Shown: positions 8,883 to 16,913, counted from the stretch's first letter. The stretch is 32,837 bases of DNA from JBBREP01 sp036501845 (GCA_036501845.1 DASXZO010000025.1:1-32837); one strand, 5' to 3'. The notes: generated from the letters alone by a model not told the origin. Translations and numbers: made by a program.

Positions 8883-10109
8883 TCAGCGCACGCGTTTGGA
8901 GAGTTTGATCAGCGGCTTCTCGACGATGCGGAACGACGCGTAGGCGATCGCGATCGTGGCCGGCAGGCCCACGAGGGTGACCTTCAGCATGGTCTGGCCG
9001 CTGCTGGCGTAGAACCAGTGCTTGGCGAGCCAGCGAATGATCGCCCAGTGCCACAGATAGAAGCCGTAGCTGATCGACCCCATGAACACCGCGACACGAG
9101 AGCCGAGCGTCGCTCGCACCCTCCCGCCCTGGTGCAGCGCGAGCACCGCCGGCACGATCAGACCGGCCACCATCACCCACTGCAGGAAGTAGCGCAGCAG
9201 TTGCTCCCAGATGGGCGTGGCGTTGAGCAGGATCACCGGGCCGTCGGTGATGTCGGCGGTCACCGTTGCAATGACGAAGGCGAGCAGCGCCACGCCGACG
9301 CACCACGCCGGGTGCTCGGCGCAGCGCACGAGGCGTGACCGCGCGCCGGGGTCGCGTGCCACCGCGATGCTCACGAGCGCCAGCGCCATTCCAGTGCCGA
9401 AGAACGCGAGGTAGATGGGCAGCACGGTGACCCAGGTGGGTGGTGTGCCGAAGATGAGCCACATGCGAGCGGCCACGCCCACCACGATCACGCCGATCAC
9501 GCCCATCCAATGGCCGCGCAGCGGGTGCAACCGTGCCGTGCGCCGGACCACGTAGGCGAAGATCGGGAGCGTCGCGTAGAAGGTGACCTCGGCGGTGAGC
9601 GTCCAGGCCTGCACCATCCCCTCGAACACGAAGCCGTGGCCGGTAGCGCCGGGCACATACATCTGGACGAGGCCGAGGTTGGCGAACCAGTGCGCCGGGC
9701 CCCGCACGGTGACGAGGTCGCTGAACACGAGCACGGTGCCCACGAGCGCCACCCAGTAGGCGGGGTAGATGCGCAGCACGCGCCGGGTGATGTACGAGGC
9801 GGCCGACGGCTCGCCCTGGCCGCCCACGTGGCGGGTCACGAATGGGCGGTAGATCACGAAACCAGAGATCGCGAAGAAGATCGGCACCCCCACTTGCAGC
9901 TCGTCGAAGAAGGCCCGCACGTAGCGGTCGACTCCGATGGCGTGGTACCCGAACCCGGCCGAATAGCGGGTCTCCGACACGTGGATGAAGAACACCGCCA
10001 GCGCCGCGACCGCGCGCAGGCCCTCGATGCAGTTGTAACGGACCGGCGACACCGGCGCCGAGGAGGCCGGCGCGTCGACCGAAACCGCGCCCGCCAAGGT
10101 CTCCACCAT
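8883..10109 (-). CDS. Acyltransferase 3 family (OafA/YrhL-like) integral membrane protein
   Basis: This 408-residue membrane enzyme of the AT3 family probably O-acylates an extracytoplasmic sugar, lipid or cell-wall polymer. Family marks are CIEGLRAVAALAVFFIH in the first membrane helix (with the conserved His), GVPIFFAISGFVIYRPF, RRVLRIYPAYWVALV and the WTLTAEVTFY segment. About ten hydrophobic helices follow through to FRIVEKPLIKL. No C-terminal SGNH domain is attached, so it belongs to the stand-alone class. The acceptor cannot be inferred. It converges on the anti-sigma gene with 18 bases between stops and is divergent from tRNA-Trp. Its gene lies inside an otherwise housekeeping cluster, and the product may act in envelope modification. 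Confidence 0.9.
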   Translation of the reverse strand: MVETLAGAVSVDAPASSAPVSPVRYNCIEGLRAVAALAVFFIHVSETRYSAGFGYHAIGVDRYVRAFFDELQVGVPIFFAISGFVIYRPFVTRHVGGQGEPSAASYITRRVLRIYPAYWVALVGTVLVFSDLVTVRGPAHWFANLGLVQMYVPGATGHGFVFEGMVQAWTLTAEVTFYATLPIFAYVVRRTARLHPLRGHWMGVIGVIVVGVAARMWLIFGTPPTWVTVLPIYLAFFGTGMALALVSIAVARDPGARSRLVRCAEHPAWCVGVALLAFVIATVTADITDGPVILLNATPIWEQLLRYFLQWVMVAGLIVPAVLALHQGGRVRATLGSRVAVFMGSISYGFYLWHWAIIRWLAKHWFYASSGQTMLKVTLVGLPATIAIAYASFRIVEKPLIKLSKRVR

Positions 10110-10160
10110 CGTGGTTCCGATCGTAACGAGGCGCCGCCGGTGGTAGCCAGGGTCGCGCCG

Positions 10161-10184
10161 CCCGTGTAAGGCCTTTCACACGGG
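10161..10184. promoter_or_regulatory. Palindrome between the acyltransferase gene and tRNA-Trp
   Basis: CCCGTGT (10161-10167) and ACACGGG (10178-10184) form a perfect 7-bp inverted repeat around a 10-base spacer that itself contains the palindrome AAGGCCTT. It lies between divergent genes, 52 bases upstream of the acyltransferase ATG and 67 bases upstream of tRNA-Trp. It could be an operator or a hairpin in either leader. Confidence 0.35.
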
Positions 10185-10251
10185 CCTCTGATAGCGTCCT
10201 GCGCCGGTCGTCGCGCGGGCGGCCGCCCCTAGACCGCCAACAGGTAGACCT

Positions 10252-10324
10252 AGGGTCGTAGCTCAATTGGTAGAGCACCGGTCTCCAAAACCGGCGGTTG
10301 GGGGTTCGATTCCCTCCGGCCCTG
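10252..10324 (+). tRNA. tRNA-Trp (anticodon CCA)
   Basis: A 73-base cloverleaf. The acceptor AGGGTCG pairs with CGGCCCT (10317-10323) and the discriminator is G. Anticodon stem CCGGT/ACCGG encloses CTCCAAA with anticodon CCA. T-stem GGGGG/CCCTC surrounds TTCGATT. CCA is not encoded. Its place just upstream of secE-nusG is the usual arrangement in Actinomycetota. Confidence 0.96.
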
Positions 10325-10373
10325 CTCGACACACCCGTCCGGCACCCCGGCGCCACCACGGCGAGGCGAAGCC

Positions 10374-10661
10374 ATGAGTATGAACCGACAGACCAAGCGC
10401 CAGAGCGCCAAGATGGGCACAGATCAGCCGCGCCGCACGCCGCCTTCGAAGACGGCGACCTCGACGCTGCCGAGCAAGCGCACGACGCCCGCTCAGTACC
10501 TCCGTGAGGTGCAGGGTGAGATGCGCAAGGTCGTGTGGCCGACGCGGCCCGAAGTCATCAACTCGACGATCATCGTGTTGATCGCGATCATCTTCATGGG
10601 TGCGCTGATCTTCGTGTTCGACTGGTCCTCGGTCCACATCGCCGACTTCCTCTTCGGATAA
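10374..10661 (+). CDS. secE: Preprotein translocase subunit SecE
   Basis: SecE clamps the SecY channel in the inner membrane and is essential for protein export. The 95-residue product has a basic, polar N-terminal half and then the family core: QYLREVQGEMRKVVWPTRPEV (an amphipathic helix with the diagnostic KVVWPTR), followed by one membrane helix at about residues 63-83 (NSTIIVLIAIIFMGALIFVF). The single membrane span is the short form normal outside Enterobacteria. ATG 10374 follows a weak GAGGCG element; an in-frame ATG at 10380 is an alternative. The stop is 3 bases before the nusG start, so the two are cotranscribed. Confidence 0.95.
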   Translation: MSMNRQTKRQSAKMGTDQPRRTPPSKTATSTLPSKRTTPAQYLREVQGEMRKVVWPTRPEVINSTIIVLIAIIFMGALIFVFDWSSVHIADFLFG

Positions 10662-10664
10662 TCC

Positions 10665-11453
10665 ATGTACGAAGAACACCAGCCCGAGGAAACGCCGGAC
10701 GCGGCCGCGCCCGCGGACCTGCCCGAGACCACTGTCGCAGTCGACGACGCGGTCGACGACACTGCGCTCGTCGAAGAGTCCGCGCCCGCCGAGACCGGCA
10801 CCGACGCTGCACCCGACACCGAGGTCGAACTGCCCGCCGATGCCGACTTGGTCGACGTCGTCGACGAGGCGCCGCGGCCCAAGCCTCAGAGCCCCTACGA
10901 CCGGCCCGGCCGGTGGTACGTGGTGCACACCTATGCGGGCTACGAGAACAAGGTCAAGCAGAACCTCGCCAGCCGTGTCCGTTCGATGGCGGTCGAGGAG
11001 AAGATCTTCGAGGTCGTCATCCCGATGGAGGACGTCATCGAGTTCAAGGGCGGCCGCAAGCACGTAGTGCAGCGCAAGCTCTACCCGGGTTATCTCTACA
11101 TCCGGATGGAGCTCGACGACGACAGTTGGTACGTCGTGCGCAACACGCCCGGCGTCACCGGTTTCGTGGGCAGCGGCGCCCGTCCTGTGCCCCTCTCGCG
11201 GCGCGAGGTCGAAGAGATCCTCGGCATGCCGCTCGACGAGGAGGCCGCCGGCAACGAGCCCGCCAAGAAGGCGCGCCCGCGCCTCGAGTACGACGTGGGC
11301 GAGCAGGTGCGCGTGGTCAACGGTCCGTTCGCCGACTTCAACGGCATCATCAGCGAGATCGATGTCGACCGCTCGAAGCTCAAGGTGCTCGTGAACATCT
11401 TCGGCCGGGAGACCCCCGTCGAGCTCGAGTTCGGCGACGTCGCCAAGCTCTAA
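10665..11453 (+). CDS. nusG: Transcription termination/antitermination protein NusG
   Basis: NusG binds RNA polymerase beta' and links transcription to Rho or to the ribosome. The 262-residue product has an acidic, Ala/Asp/Glu-rich extension (residues 1-80). The NGN domain starts at RWYVVHTYAGYENKVKQNL (83-101) and runs through KLYPGYLYIRM and NTPGVTGFVG. A linker with GNEPAKKARP leads to the C-terminal KOW domain (about 211-262), with VGEQVRVVNGPFADFNGIISEID. Acidic N-terminal extensions are common in actinobacterial NusG, and this one is long. The start lies 3 bases after secE, and rplK starts 20 bases after its stop. Confidence 0.96.
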   Translation: MYEEHQPEETPDAAAPADLPETTVAVDDAVDDTALVEESAPAETGTDAAPDTEVELPADADLVDVVDEAPRPKPQSPYDRPGRWYVVHTYAGYENKVKQNLASRVRSMAVEEKIFEVVIPMEDVIEFKGGRKHVVQRKLYPGYLYIRMELDDDSWYVVRNTPGVTGFVGSGARPVPLSRREVEEILGMPLDEEAAGNEPAKKARPRLEYDVGEQVRVVNGPFADFNGIISEIDVDRSKLKVLVNIFGRETPVELEFGDVAKL

Positions 11454-11473
11454 AAACTGAAAGAACGTCAACG

Positions 11474-11902
11474 ATGGCAAAGAAAAAAGTAGCGGCGGTC
11501 GTGAAGATCCAGATCCCTGCGGGCCAGGCCACCGCCGCGCCGCCGGTCGGCACCGCGCTCGGCCCGCACGGCATCAACATCATGGACTTCGTGAAGCAGT
11601 ACAACGCGCAGACCGAGGGTCAGCGCGGCATGGTGATCCCGGCCGAGATCACCATCTTCGAGGACCGCAGTTTCACGTTCATCACGAAGACGCCGCCCAC
11701 ACCGCGTCTCGTGCTGCAGGCCGCCGGGCTCGACAAGGGCTCGCAGAATCCGCGCAAGGAGACGGCCGGCTCGATCACGATGGCGCAGGTGCGCGAGATC
11801 GCGCAGGTGAAGATGCCCGACCTCAACGCCATCGACATCGACGGCGCGGCGGCGCAGGTGGCCGGCACCGCGCGCTCGATGGGCATCGACGTTCGCGACT
11901 AG
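11474..11902 (+). CDS. rplK: 50S ribosomal protein L11
   Basis: L11 binds the GTPase-associated region of 23S rRNA and contacts elongation factors and RelA-type enzymes. The 142-residue product is the usual length. The N-terminal domain carries IQIPAGQATAAPPVGTALGPHGINIMDFVKQYN, including the Pro-rich hinge face where thiopeptides bind. The C-terminal RNA-binding domain has AAGLDKGSQNPRKETAGSITMAQVREIAQVKMPDLNA. ATG 11474 starts the conserved MAKKKV sequence, although only a poor ribosome-binding site precedes it. It is followed by rplA after 79 bases; the usual continuation to rplJ is displaced here by about 6.5 kb. Confidence 0.97.
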   Translation: MAKKKVAAVVKIQIPAGQATAAPPVGTALGPHGINIMDFVKQYNAQTEGQRGMVIPAEITIFEDRSFTFITKTPPTPRLVLQAAGLDKGSQNPRKETAGSITMAQVREIAQVKMPDLNAIDIDGAAAQVAGTARSMGIDVRD

Positions 11903-11981
11903 TAACGCTTTCCCCGGGCGGACCACCTCGCCGCTCGATCACGGGATCACACGAGGTACCGACCGGACGGAAGGGACAGCA

Positions 11982-12686
11982 ATGGCGAACACGTCCAAGG
12001 CGTACGTCGACGCGCAGAAGGGCTTCGACAAGAACGAGCTCCACGAGCCCGCGGCAGCGATGGCGCTCGTGAAGTCGCTCTCGAAGCGCAACTTCGACGA
12101 GACCGTCGAGGTGGCCTTCCGCCTGGGCATCGACCCGCGCAAGGCCGACCAGATGCTGCGAGGCACGGTGGCGCTGCCCGCGGGTACCGGAAAGAACGCG
12201 CGCATCGTGGTGTTCGCAGCCGGCGACGCGGCGCGGGACGCCGAGGCTGCGGGCGCCGACGTGGTGGGTGCCGACGACCTCGTGAAGCGCATCCAGGACG
12301 AGAACTTCCTCGACTTCGACGTGGCCATCGCCACGCCCGACATGATGGCGCAGGTGGGCCGGCTCGGTCGCGTGCTCGGCCCACGCGGGCTGATGCCGAA
12401 CCCGAAGACGGGCACGGTCACCACCGACGTGGCCCGCGCGGTGAGCGAGTTCAAGGGCGGCAAGGTCGAGTACCGCACCGACCGCCACGGCAACCTGCAC
12501 GTGCCGGTGGGCAGGGTGAGCTTCGACCCCGCCGATCTCGTCACGAACTTCAGTGCTGTGCTCGACGAGGTGCACCGGGCCAAGCCGGCGTCGTCGAAGG
12601 GCCGCTACATCAGGTCGATCACCACCAGCTCCACGATGGGCCCCGGCGTGAAGATCAACCCCGACGCCAAGGTCGTGAAGGTTTAG
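11982..12686 (+). CDS. rplA: 50S ribosomal protein L1
   Basis: L1 forms the mobile stalk at the ribosomal E site and, in many bacteria, represses its own mRNA. The 234-residue product is full length. It has FDETVEVAFRLGIDPRKADQMLRGTVALPAGTGK in domain I and the signature LGRVLGPRGLMPNPKTGTVT near residues 125-144. It ends GVKINPDAKVVKV. A strong GGAAGGGA lies 6 bases before the ATG. A 24-base stretch of its coding sequence (12486-12509) is repeated exactly at 14318-14341. No clear terminator is seen in the 67 bases before the convergent Fic gene. Confidence 0.97.
   Translation: MANTSKAYVDAQKGFDKNELHEPAAAMALVKSLSKRNFDETVEVAFRLGIDPRKADQMLRGTVALPAGTGKNARIVVFAAGDAARDAEAAGADVVGADDLVKRIQDENFLDFDVAIATPDMMAQVGRLGRVLGPRGLMPNPKTGTVTTDVARAVSEFKGGKVEYRTDRHGNLHVPVGRVSFDPADLVTNFSAVLDEVHRAKPASSKGRYIRSITTSSTMGPGVKINPDAKVVKV
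12486..12509 (+). repeat. 24-base exact direct repeat, copy 1 (inside rplA)
   Basis: This stretch of rplA, encoding part of HGNLHVPVG, is identical to 14318-14341 in the same orientation; bases on both sides differ. The two copies bracket the Fic gene. Confidence 0.8.
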
Positions 12687-12753
12687 GGCCGCCCCCGCCC
12701 GGCTCACCTGCCTTGCGCGGCGAGCGTATGGCCAGGCTCGGTCGAGTACGGCG

Positions 12754-14115
12754 TCAGAGGTCGGCCGTTTGGCCGAGCGCTCGAAGCCGCTCGGGAAGAT
12801 CGGGTCTTGATCGAAAAACGTGCTTGTTCCCAACCTTCGTCTTGACGAAGAGACCCAATGCGACGAGATTCAGTAGGTCCGTCCGAGCCGATTCGTAGGT
12901 CACTCGGTGCCGGTTCTGCTGTGCCCGGATAGTGAACGGCTCACCCGGATCGCGGAGAGCATCCCGAACGATCAACAACTGACGGTTGTTGATCAGCGGA
13001 GAGCCATGAATTAGCGACTCGATCTCGCGTGTCTCCGCGATCTTGCGCGCCAGATAGTTCTGGAGGCTCTGCAGTGCGCGTTCGAGCACGCGCAGCTGGT
13101 AGATGACGAAGTACGTCAGATCGCCGTCGTCTGTCTCGGTCATCAGGTACGAGCGAACGTATTGAGCCGGTGCCGCGCGCAAGATCGCGGACACCGACAG
13201 GTACTGGGAGAGCCAGTAACCGTGACGCAGCATCGACCAGTAGAAAAGCGCTCGCGCAGTGCGGCCGTTGCCGTCGGCGAAGGGATGGTCGTAGGCCAGC
13301 CAGAAATGCAGGATGATCGAACGCACGACTGGGTGGATGAAGCCTTGGCCGATCTCTTCGTTCGCGAACTGGCACAGGGCTGTGAGCCGTACCGGAAGTT
13401 CCTCCGCCGGCGGTGGGGTGTGAAGCAGTGTGCCACCCCACCAAACTCGCACGCGGTCGTCGTCCCGGGTTTGCAGCCGACCCGCTTCGCCCGGATCGTC
13501 CAGCGTGTCCTCGGTGACGATGCGATGGAGCTCGAGGACGGCGTCGGGGGTGAGCGGTTCGTTGGCCAGCTCCTGGGCAAACAGCATCGCTTGGAAGTTG
13601 TTGACGATCATCTGCTCGCTTCGGTCGCGCGGCTTTCGGCCCGTGGCAAGCAGCTCCTTGGCGACGCGCCGTGTGGTGCTGGCACCTTCGAGTTGACTTG
13701 AGGTGATCGCCTCTTCGGTGAGTGAGCTGACGAGGTAGCGGTCGCTCGTTCGAAGGTTGGTCACAAGGTCGTCCGCGAGGATCTGACCCGACGCTTGCTG
13801 GTCGATGAGGTGTACCGAGTGTTGGACCGGGTCGACGTTGCTGAATCTGAATTGCGTGCCGTCGGTTGCGCGGAGCGGCATGAACTTTGCTGAGGCCCTG
13901 CGCGCCATGGTCGTTGCGAACCACCATTCTGCGACCGTTAGCCCGTTGGGGGGTTTCCGAAACCGAACGTCGTCCCAGTGCAGGTAGCGCTGTTTCTCGT
14001 CGAGTGGTCCACCTTGCATCGACAGGACGTCAGGCAGCCGCTCTGGACCAACCTCTCGAATGAGCTGGTCAAACGGCGGCGGGGCAGTGGGAGTCTTGAA
14101 GCGGGGCGGAGCCAA
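12754..14115 (-). CDS. Fic-domain protein, predicted AMP-transferase with self-inhibition motif and winged helix
   Basis: Fic enzymes usually transfer AMP from ATP to a target protein. This 453-residue protein has the complete active-site motif HPFADGNGRTAR (residues 277-288). Upstream, S139-S-Q-L-E143-G matches the (S/T)xxxE(G/N) inhibitory helix, so it is a class II, self-inhibited Fic protein needing no separate antitoxin. A Fic N-terminal domain precedes it, and residues about 385-450 (NNRQLLIVRDAL to NKHVFRSRPDL) look like a winged helix-turn-helix. The start is TTG 14115, with a weak AGAAAG upstream; the next ATG is at 14019. By eye its GC content is lower than its neighbours', and an AT-rich region lies upstream, which suggests transfer. 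It lies between rplA and efeB. Target and trigger are unknown. Confidence 0.9.
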   Translation of the reverse strand: MAPPRFKTPTAPPPFDQLIREVGPERLPDVLSMQGGPLDEKQRYLHWDDVRFRKPPNGLTVAEWWFATTMARRASAKFMPLRATDGTQFRFSNVDPVQHSVHLIDQQASGQILADDLVTNLRTSDRYLVSSLTEEAITSSQLEGASTTRRVAKELLATGRKPRDRSEQMIVNNFQAMLFAQELANEPLTPDAVLELHRIVTEDTLDDPGEAGRLQTRDDDRVRVWWGGTLLHTPPPAEELPVRLTALCQFANEEIGQGFIHPVVRSIILHFWLAYDHPFADGNGRTARALFYWSMLRHGYWLSQYLSVSAILRAAPAQYVRSYLMTETDDGDLTYFVIYQLRVLERALQSLQNYLARKIAETREIESLIHGSPLINNRQLLIVRDALRDPGEPFTIRAQQNRHRVTYESARTDLLNLVALGLFVKTKVGNKHVFRSRPDLPERLRALGQTADL

Positions 14116-14116
14116 T

Positions 14117-14206
14117 GTACTAACTTTCTACTAATCCGTGCAGAACTAGTACTTAGCGTAGCCGCCGTGATTACTAATTCTGTATCTATTGGTAGAAAGT
14201 CAGTAC
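14117..14206. promoter_or_regulatory. AT-rich region with 19-bp inverted repeat upstream of the Fic gene
   Basis: GTACTAACTTTCTACTAAT (14117-14135) and ATTGGTAGAAAGTCAGTAC (14188-14206) are inverted repeats with 2 mismatches, 52 bases apart. The region between repeats related TTAGTA/TACTAA words and is AT-rich in a very GC-rich window. The left arm covers the ribosome-binding region of the Fic gene, whose start is at 14115. It may be an operator region bound by the Fic protein's own winged helix or by another regulator, or the remains of a small mobile sequence. Confidence 0.6.
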
Positions 14207-14317
14207 TACGGTCCTGTAATTCCGATTCGGACCCGTTCTGCTCGTCAGCTGGGCCCGTGCCGGAGAGCGTCGGAACGATCAGTCTCTCCGCCCTGCACCC
14301 GACGGATGGCGGTAGGT

Positions 14318-14341
14318 CACGGCAACCTGCACGTGCCGGTG
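14318..14341 (+). repeat. 24-base exact direct repeat, copy 2 (between Fic and efeB)
   Basis: Identical to rplA 12486-12509. No other rplA sequence is recognisable around it, so it is not simply a displaced gene end. Together with copy 1 it brackets about 1.8 kb containing the Fic gene. Confidence 0.8.
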
Positions 14342-14351
14342 CCACTGGGCG

Positions 14352-14373
14352 CGCGAGCGCAGGCGAGCGGGGG
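14352..14373. repeat. 22-base intergenic repeat, copy 1
   Basis: CGCGAGCGCAGGCGAGCGGG plus two more G is shared with 20336-20357. Both copies lie just beyond a gene end: here 5 bases past the efeB stop, there 29 bases past rplL. It contains tandem CGAGCG words. It is probably a dispersed genomic repeat; only two copies are in view. Confidence 0.6.
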
Positions 14374-14377
14374 GTCG

Positions 14378-15640
14378 TTACGCGAGGAGTGTGCGGCCGA
14401 GGTAGTCGTTGGTGTCGCGCACGCCGGGGAGCGCGAAGAAGTAGCCGCCGCCCACCGGGCTGATGTAGTCGACGAGGGGTTCGTCGATGAGCCGCGTCTG
14501 CACCGCTTCGAACTGGCGCTTCACGTCCTGCTGGTAGCAGGTGAACAGCAGCCCCATGTCGAGGTTGCCGTTGGAGTCGATGCCGCGGTCGTAGTTGTAA
14601 CCGCGGCGCAGGATGCGGCTCGAGTCGGTGGTGGGCGTGCGTGGGTTGGCGAGGCGGATGTGCGCGTCGACGGGGATCACGAGGCCCTGCGGGTCGCGGT
14701 CGTAGCGCGGCACATCGGCCTCGCGGTTGCCGTCGAGCGGCGCGCCCGTGTCCTTCCTGCGGCCGATCATGTTTTCTTGCTCGTTCAACGAGACGCGGTC
14801 CCAGAACTCGGCCAGGTTCCGGATGATGCGCGCCACCTGGTAGCTGCCGCCGGTGGCCCAACGCGGCTCGGGCGCGGTGCCGTCCACCCACAGCAGGCGC
14901 GCTGCGACCGAGGCTTGGTCGACGGCGGGATTGGCGGTGCCGTCCTTGAAGCCGAGCAGGTTGCGGGGCGCGCCGTCGGGGCGAGGCGGGCTCACGAAGC
15001 CGTCCACTCGCCAGCGCGGTTGCATGGCGCCGCGGGTCTGCTTCATCACGTCGCGCAGCGCGTGCAGCACGAGGTCGGCGTCGGCGGCGCATATCTGCAG
15101 GCTGAGGTCGCCGCCCGTTTGCACCGGGTCGAGGTTGTCGTTGGGGAACACCCGCATGTCGGTGAGGCGCGCCGGGCGTTTTGCGGCGAGGCCGTAGCGC
15201 TCGTCGAAGAGCGACGCGCCCACGCCGACGATTGCGTACACCGCGCGCGCGGGCGCGGCCGGACCGACGAGTCCATTGTCGATCGGTGGCGCGGCTGGTG
15301 CGGCGTCGTCAACCGCACCGCCGCGATACGCGCGCGCCAACAGGTCGGTAAGGGTTCGGAACAGCGCGCCGAGCTCGTGCGCGGTGGAGACCGTCACGTC
15401 GAAGCTCGTGAACACCGTCGAAGGAAACGGTGTGCACATGATGGCCGATTGGTGCGGGCCGTAGAACGTCGGCACTGCGCTGGCGGCCGCGGCGGGTTCG
15501 GTCGCGTCGCCGACCACGTGGCGCGCCGCGCTGCCCACCTTGGCGCCCGCGACGCCGGCGCCTGCTCCGGCGGCGAGGACCGCGCCGGCCTTGAGGACGT
15601 CACGACGAGCAACGCCTGGTCGACGGGGGATACTCGGCAT
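14378..15640 (-). CDS. efeB: Tat-exported Dyp-type haem peroxidase EfeB
   Basis: EfeB is a haem peroxidase of the EfeUOB iron system, proposed to oxidise Fe(II) or release iron from haem outside the cytoplasm. The 420-residue product starts with a twin-arginine signal, A-R12-R13-D-V-L-K followed by a Gly/Ala-rich hydrophobic stretch. The Dyp signature GFKDG (230-234, in RNLLGFKDGTANP) is present. HIRLANPRTP (327-336), with the likely proximal haem His327, is followed by SRILRRGYNYDRG and the terminal PVGGGYFFALPGV. ATG 15640 was preferred to an in-frame upstream start at 15682 because it puts the Tat motif in its usual place and begins 4 bases after the efeO stop. Coupled expression with efeO is likely. 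No efeU is seen. Confidence 0.92.
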   Translation of the reverse strand: MPSIPRRPGVARRDVLKAGAVLAAGAGAGVAGAKVGSAARHVVGDATEPAAAASAVPTFYGPHQSAIMCTPFPSTVFTSFDVTVSTAHELGALFRTLTDLLARAYRGGAVDDAAPAAPPIDNGLVGPAAPARAVYAIVGVGASLFDERYGLAAKRPARLTDMRVFPNDNLDPVQTGGDLSLQICAADADLVLHALRDVMKQTRGAMQPRWRVDGFVSPPRPDGAPRNLLGFKDGTANPAVDQASVAARLLWVDGTAPEPRWATGGSYQVARIIRNLAEFWDRVSLNEQENMIGRRKDTGAPLDGNREADVPRYDRDPQGLVIPVDAHIRLANPRTPTTDSSRILRRGYNYDRGIDSNGNLDMGLLFTCYQQDVKRQFEAVQTRLIDEPLVDYISPVGGGYFFALPGVRDTNDYLGRTLLA

Positions 15641-15644
15641 CGGC

Positions 15645-16847
15645 TCAGCTCTGGTCCGCTGTGTGGGGGATCTCGAGCACATCGGGAATCGGACTGAGCG
15701 TTTCCAGCAGCGCGCTCAACGTGGCGTCGACCTGCTCGCGTGCGGAGCACGGGAGCGACTGCACCGCGATCCAGTGGCCACCCACGTCGTAGCGGTCGAG
15801 CACGGCCGCGAGATATTGCACACCGTGCTCGGCGCGCGTGAGCAACGGCGCGTTCTTCACGCGCAGGAGCGGAGCGAGAGCCGACAACGTCATCTCGGTT
15901 CCGTCCACGTTGGCGCGCACCGTGGCGAGATTCGTGTGGCTGCCTTGGTCTGTTTCGCCGGTGAGCTCGAACTGCAATGCGTTCTCGAGAATCTCGTGGG
16001 TGCGCAGCGCCACGTCGTTGGGCGGTGTCTGCAGGTGCGCGAAGGTCGAGGCGAGCGCGTGCACGTCGGTGGAGAGCCGGTGCGCGATCGGCACGAGCGC
16101 CGATGCAACTTCGCCGTGCCACAGCCCGTACTCGATGCGGTGGAAGCCCGTGAAGTCGCGGTCGTGCACGCCACCGGGCAAGCCGTTGGGAAGCCCGTTG
16201 ATGCGAGCGTCGAAGTCGCCGAAGGTGCCGTAGGCGGCGCCGAGCCGCTCGTACTGCAGATGCGCGGTGAGCCACTCCGCTTTGGCGGCCGTGAGGTTGC
16301 CCGCCGTGAGGTCGGCGGCGAGCCGGTCGACCTCGGGCGCGAGCACACCCATGCCCTGTTGCACCTTCGACCGGTAGGTCGTGGTGATCGCCGCAAGCTG
16401 ATCGAGCGTCACCGGCACGTCGGGCTGCGCGGCGACGGCGGGCCCGACCGCGCGTTCGAGCGGCGAGTAGGTGACGTTGCCGTCGATGCTCTCGCAGCGC
16501 CACGCGTACATGCCTGGCGGCAACGCCACGTGCAGCGTGCGGGTGGTGCGCGGTCCGAGCGTCTCGATGGCGCCGTATTCGGTCAGCTCGTCGCGACCCA
16601 CGAGGTCGACCTCGTAGCGCTGGCCCGTGAGGTTGCTGACGGTGAACGTGGGATGGCCCGAGCCGGGCACCCGCCAGTTCGGCGCGCAGCCGGCGGCCGA
16701 CACCATGATGTCGTGCTCGACGGTGGCGGTGCTGCTTGCGCTCCGGAACGCGACAATGGCCGCCGCGCTGAACACGGCGACGATGAGGATGGCGGCGGCT
16801 GCGCGTACGGCGCCGCTGGGGATGCTGCGAACGATTCGTGACGTCAA
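15645..16847 (-). CDS. efeO: Iron-uptake lipoprotein-like protein EfeO (cupredoxin plus M75 imelysin domain)
   Basis: EfeO is the extracytoplasmic iron-binding member of the Efe system. Residues 15-34 form a hydrophobic signal or anchor with no lipobox Cys. Residues about 40-130 are the cupredoxin-like domain, with CAPNW (Cys54) and MYAWRC (Cys118). Residues about 145-390 are the M75/imelysin helical domain, with the metal-site motif H236-R-I-E239 in GFHRIEYGLW. The 400-residue length fits the two-domain EfeO type. The start is TTG at 16847, with GGAG 7 bases upstream; this is better supported than any ATG. It follows the phosphoesterase stop by 66 bases and precedes efeB by 4. The family assignment is firm. 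The metal handled and its delivery route here are inferred. Confidence 0.92.
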   Translation of the reverse strand: MTSRIVRSIPSGAVRAAAAILIVAVFSAAAIVAFRSASSTATVEHDIMVSAAGCAPNWRVPGSGHPTFTVSNLTGQRYEVDLVGRDELTEYGAIETLGPRTTRTLHVALPPGMYAWRCESIDGNVTYSPLERAVGPAVAAQPDVPVTLDQLAAITTTYRSKVQQGMGVLAPEVDRLAADLTAGNLTAAKAEWLTAHLQYERLGAAYGTFGDFDARINGLPNGLPGGVHDRDFTGFHRIEYGLWHGEVASALVPIAHRLSTDVHALASTFAHLQTPPNDVALRTHEILENALQFELTGETDQGSHTNLATVRANVDGTEMTLSALAPLLRVKNAPLLTRAEHGVQYLAAVLDRYDVGGHWIAVQSLPCSAREQVDATLSALLETLSPIPDVLEIPHTADQS

Positions 16848-16913
16848 GGGAATCTCCGTCGATGCGGGCGCCGGCTCGCTGCGCGCGTGCCGGCGCCCAC
16901 TCGGCTCAGGAGC

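Noticed and set aside
12486..14341. Prophage or integrative element with attachment sites in rplA
   Set aside because: No integrase is present, rplA is intact, and no displaced rplA 3' end follows the second repeat copy; kept only as an unexplained direct repeat.
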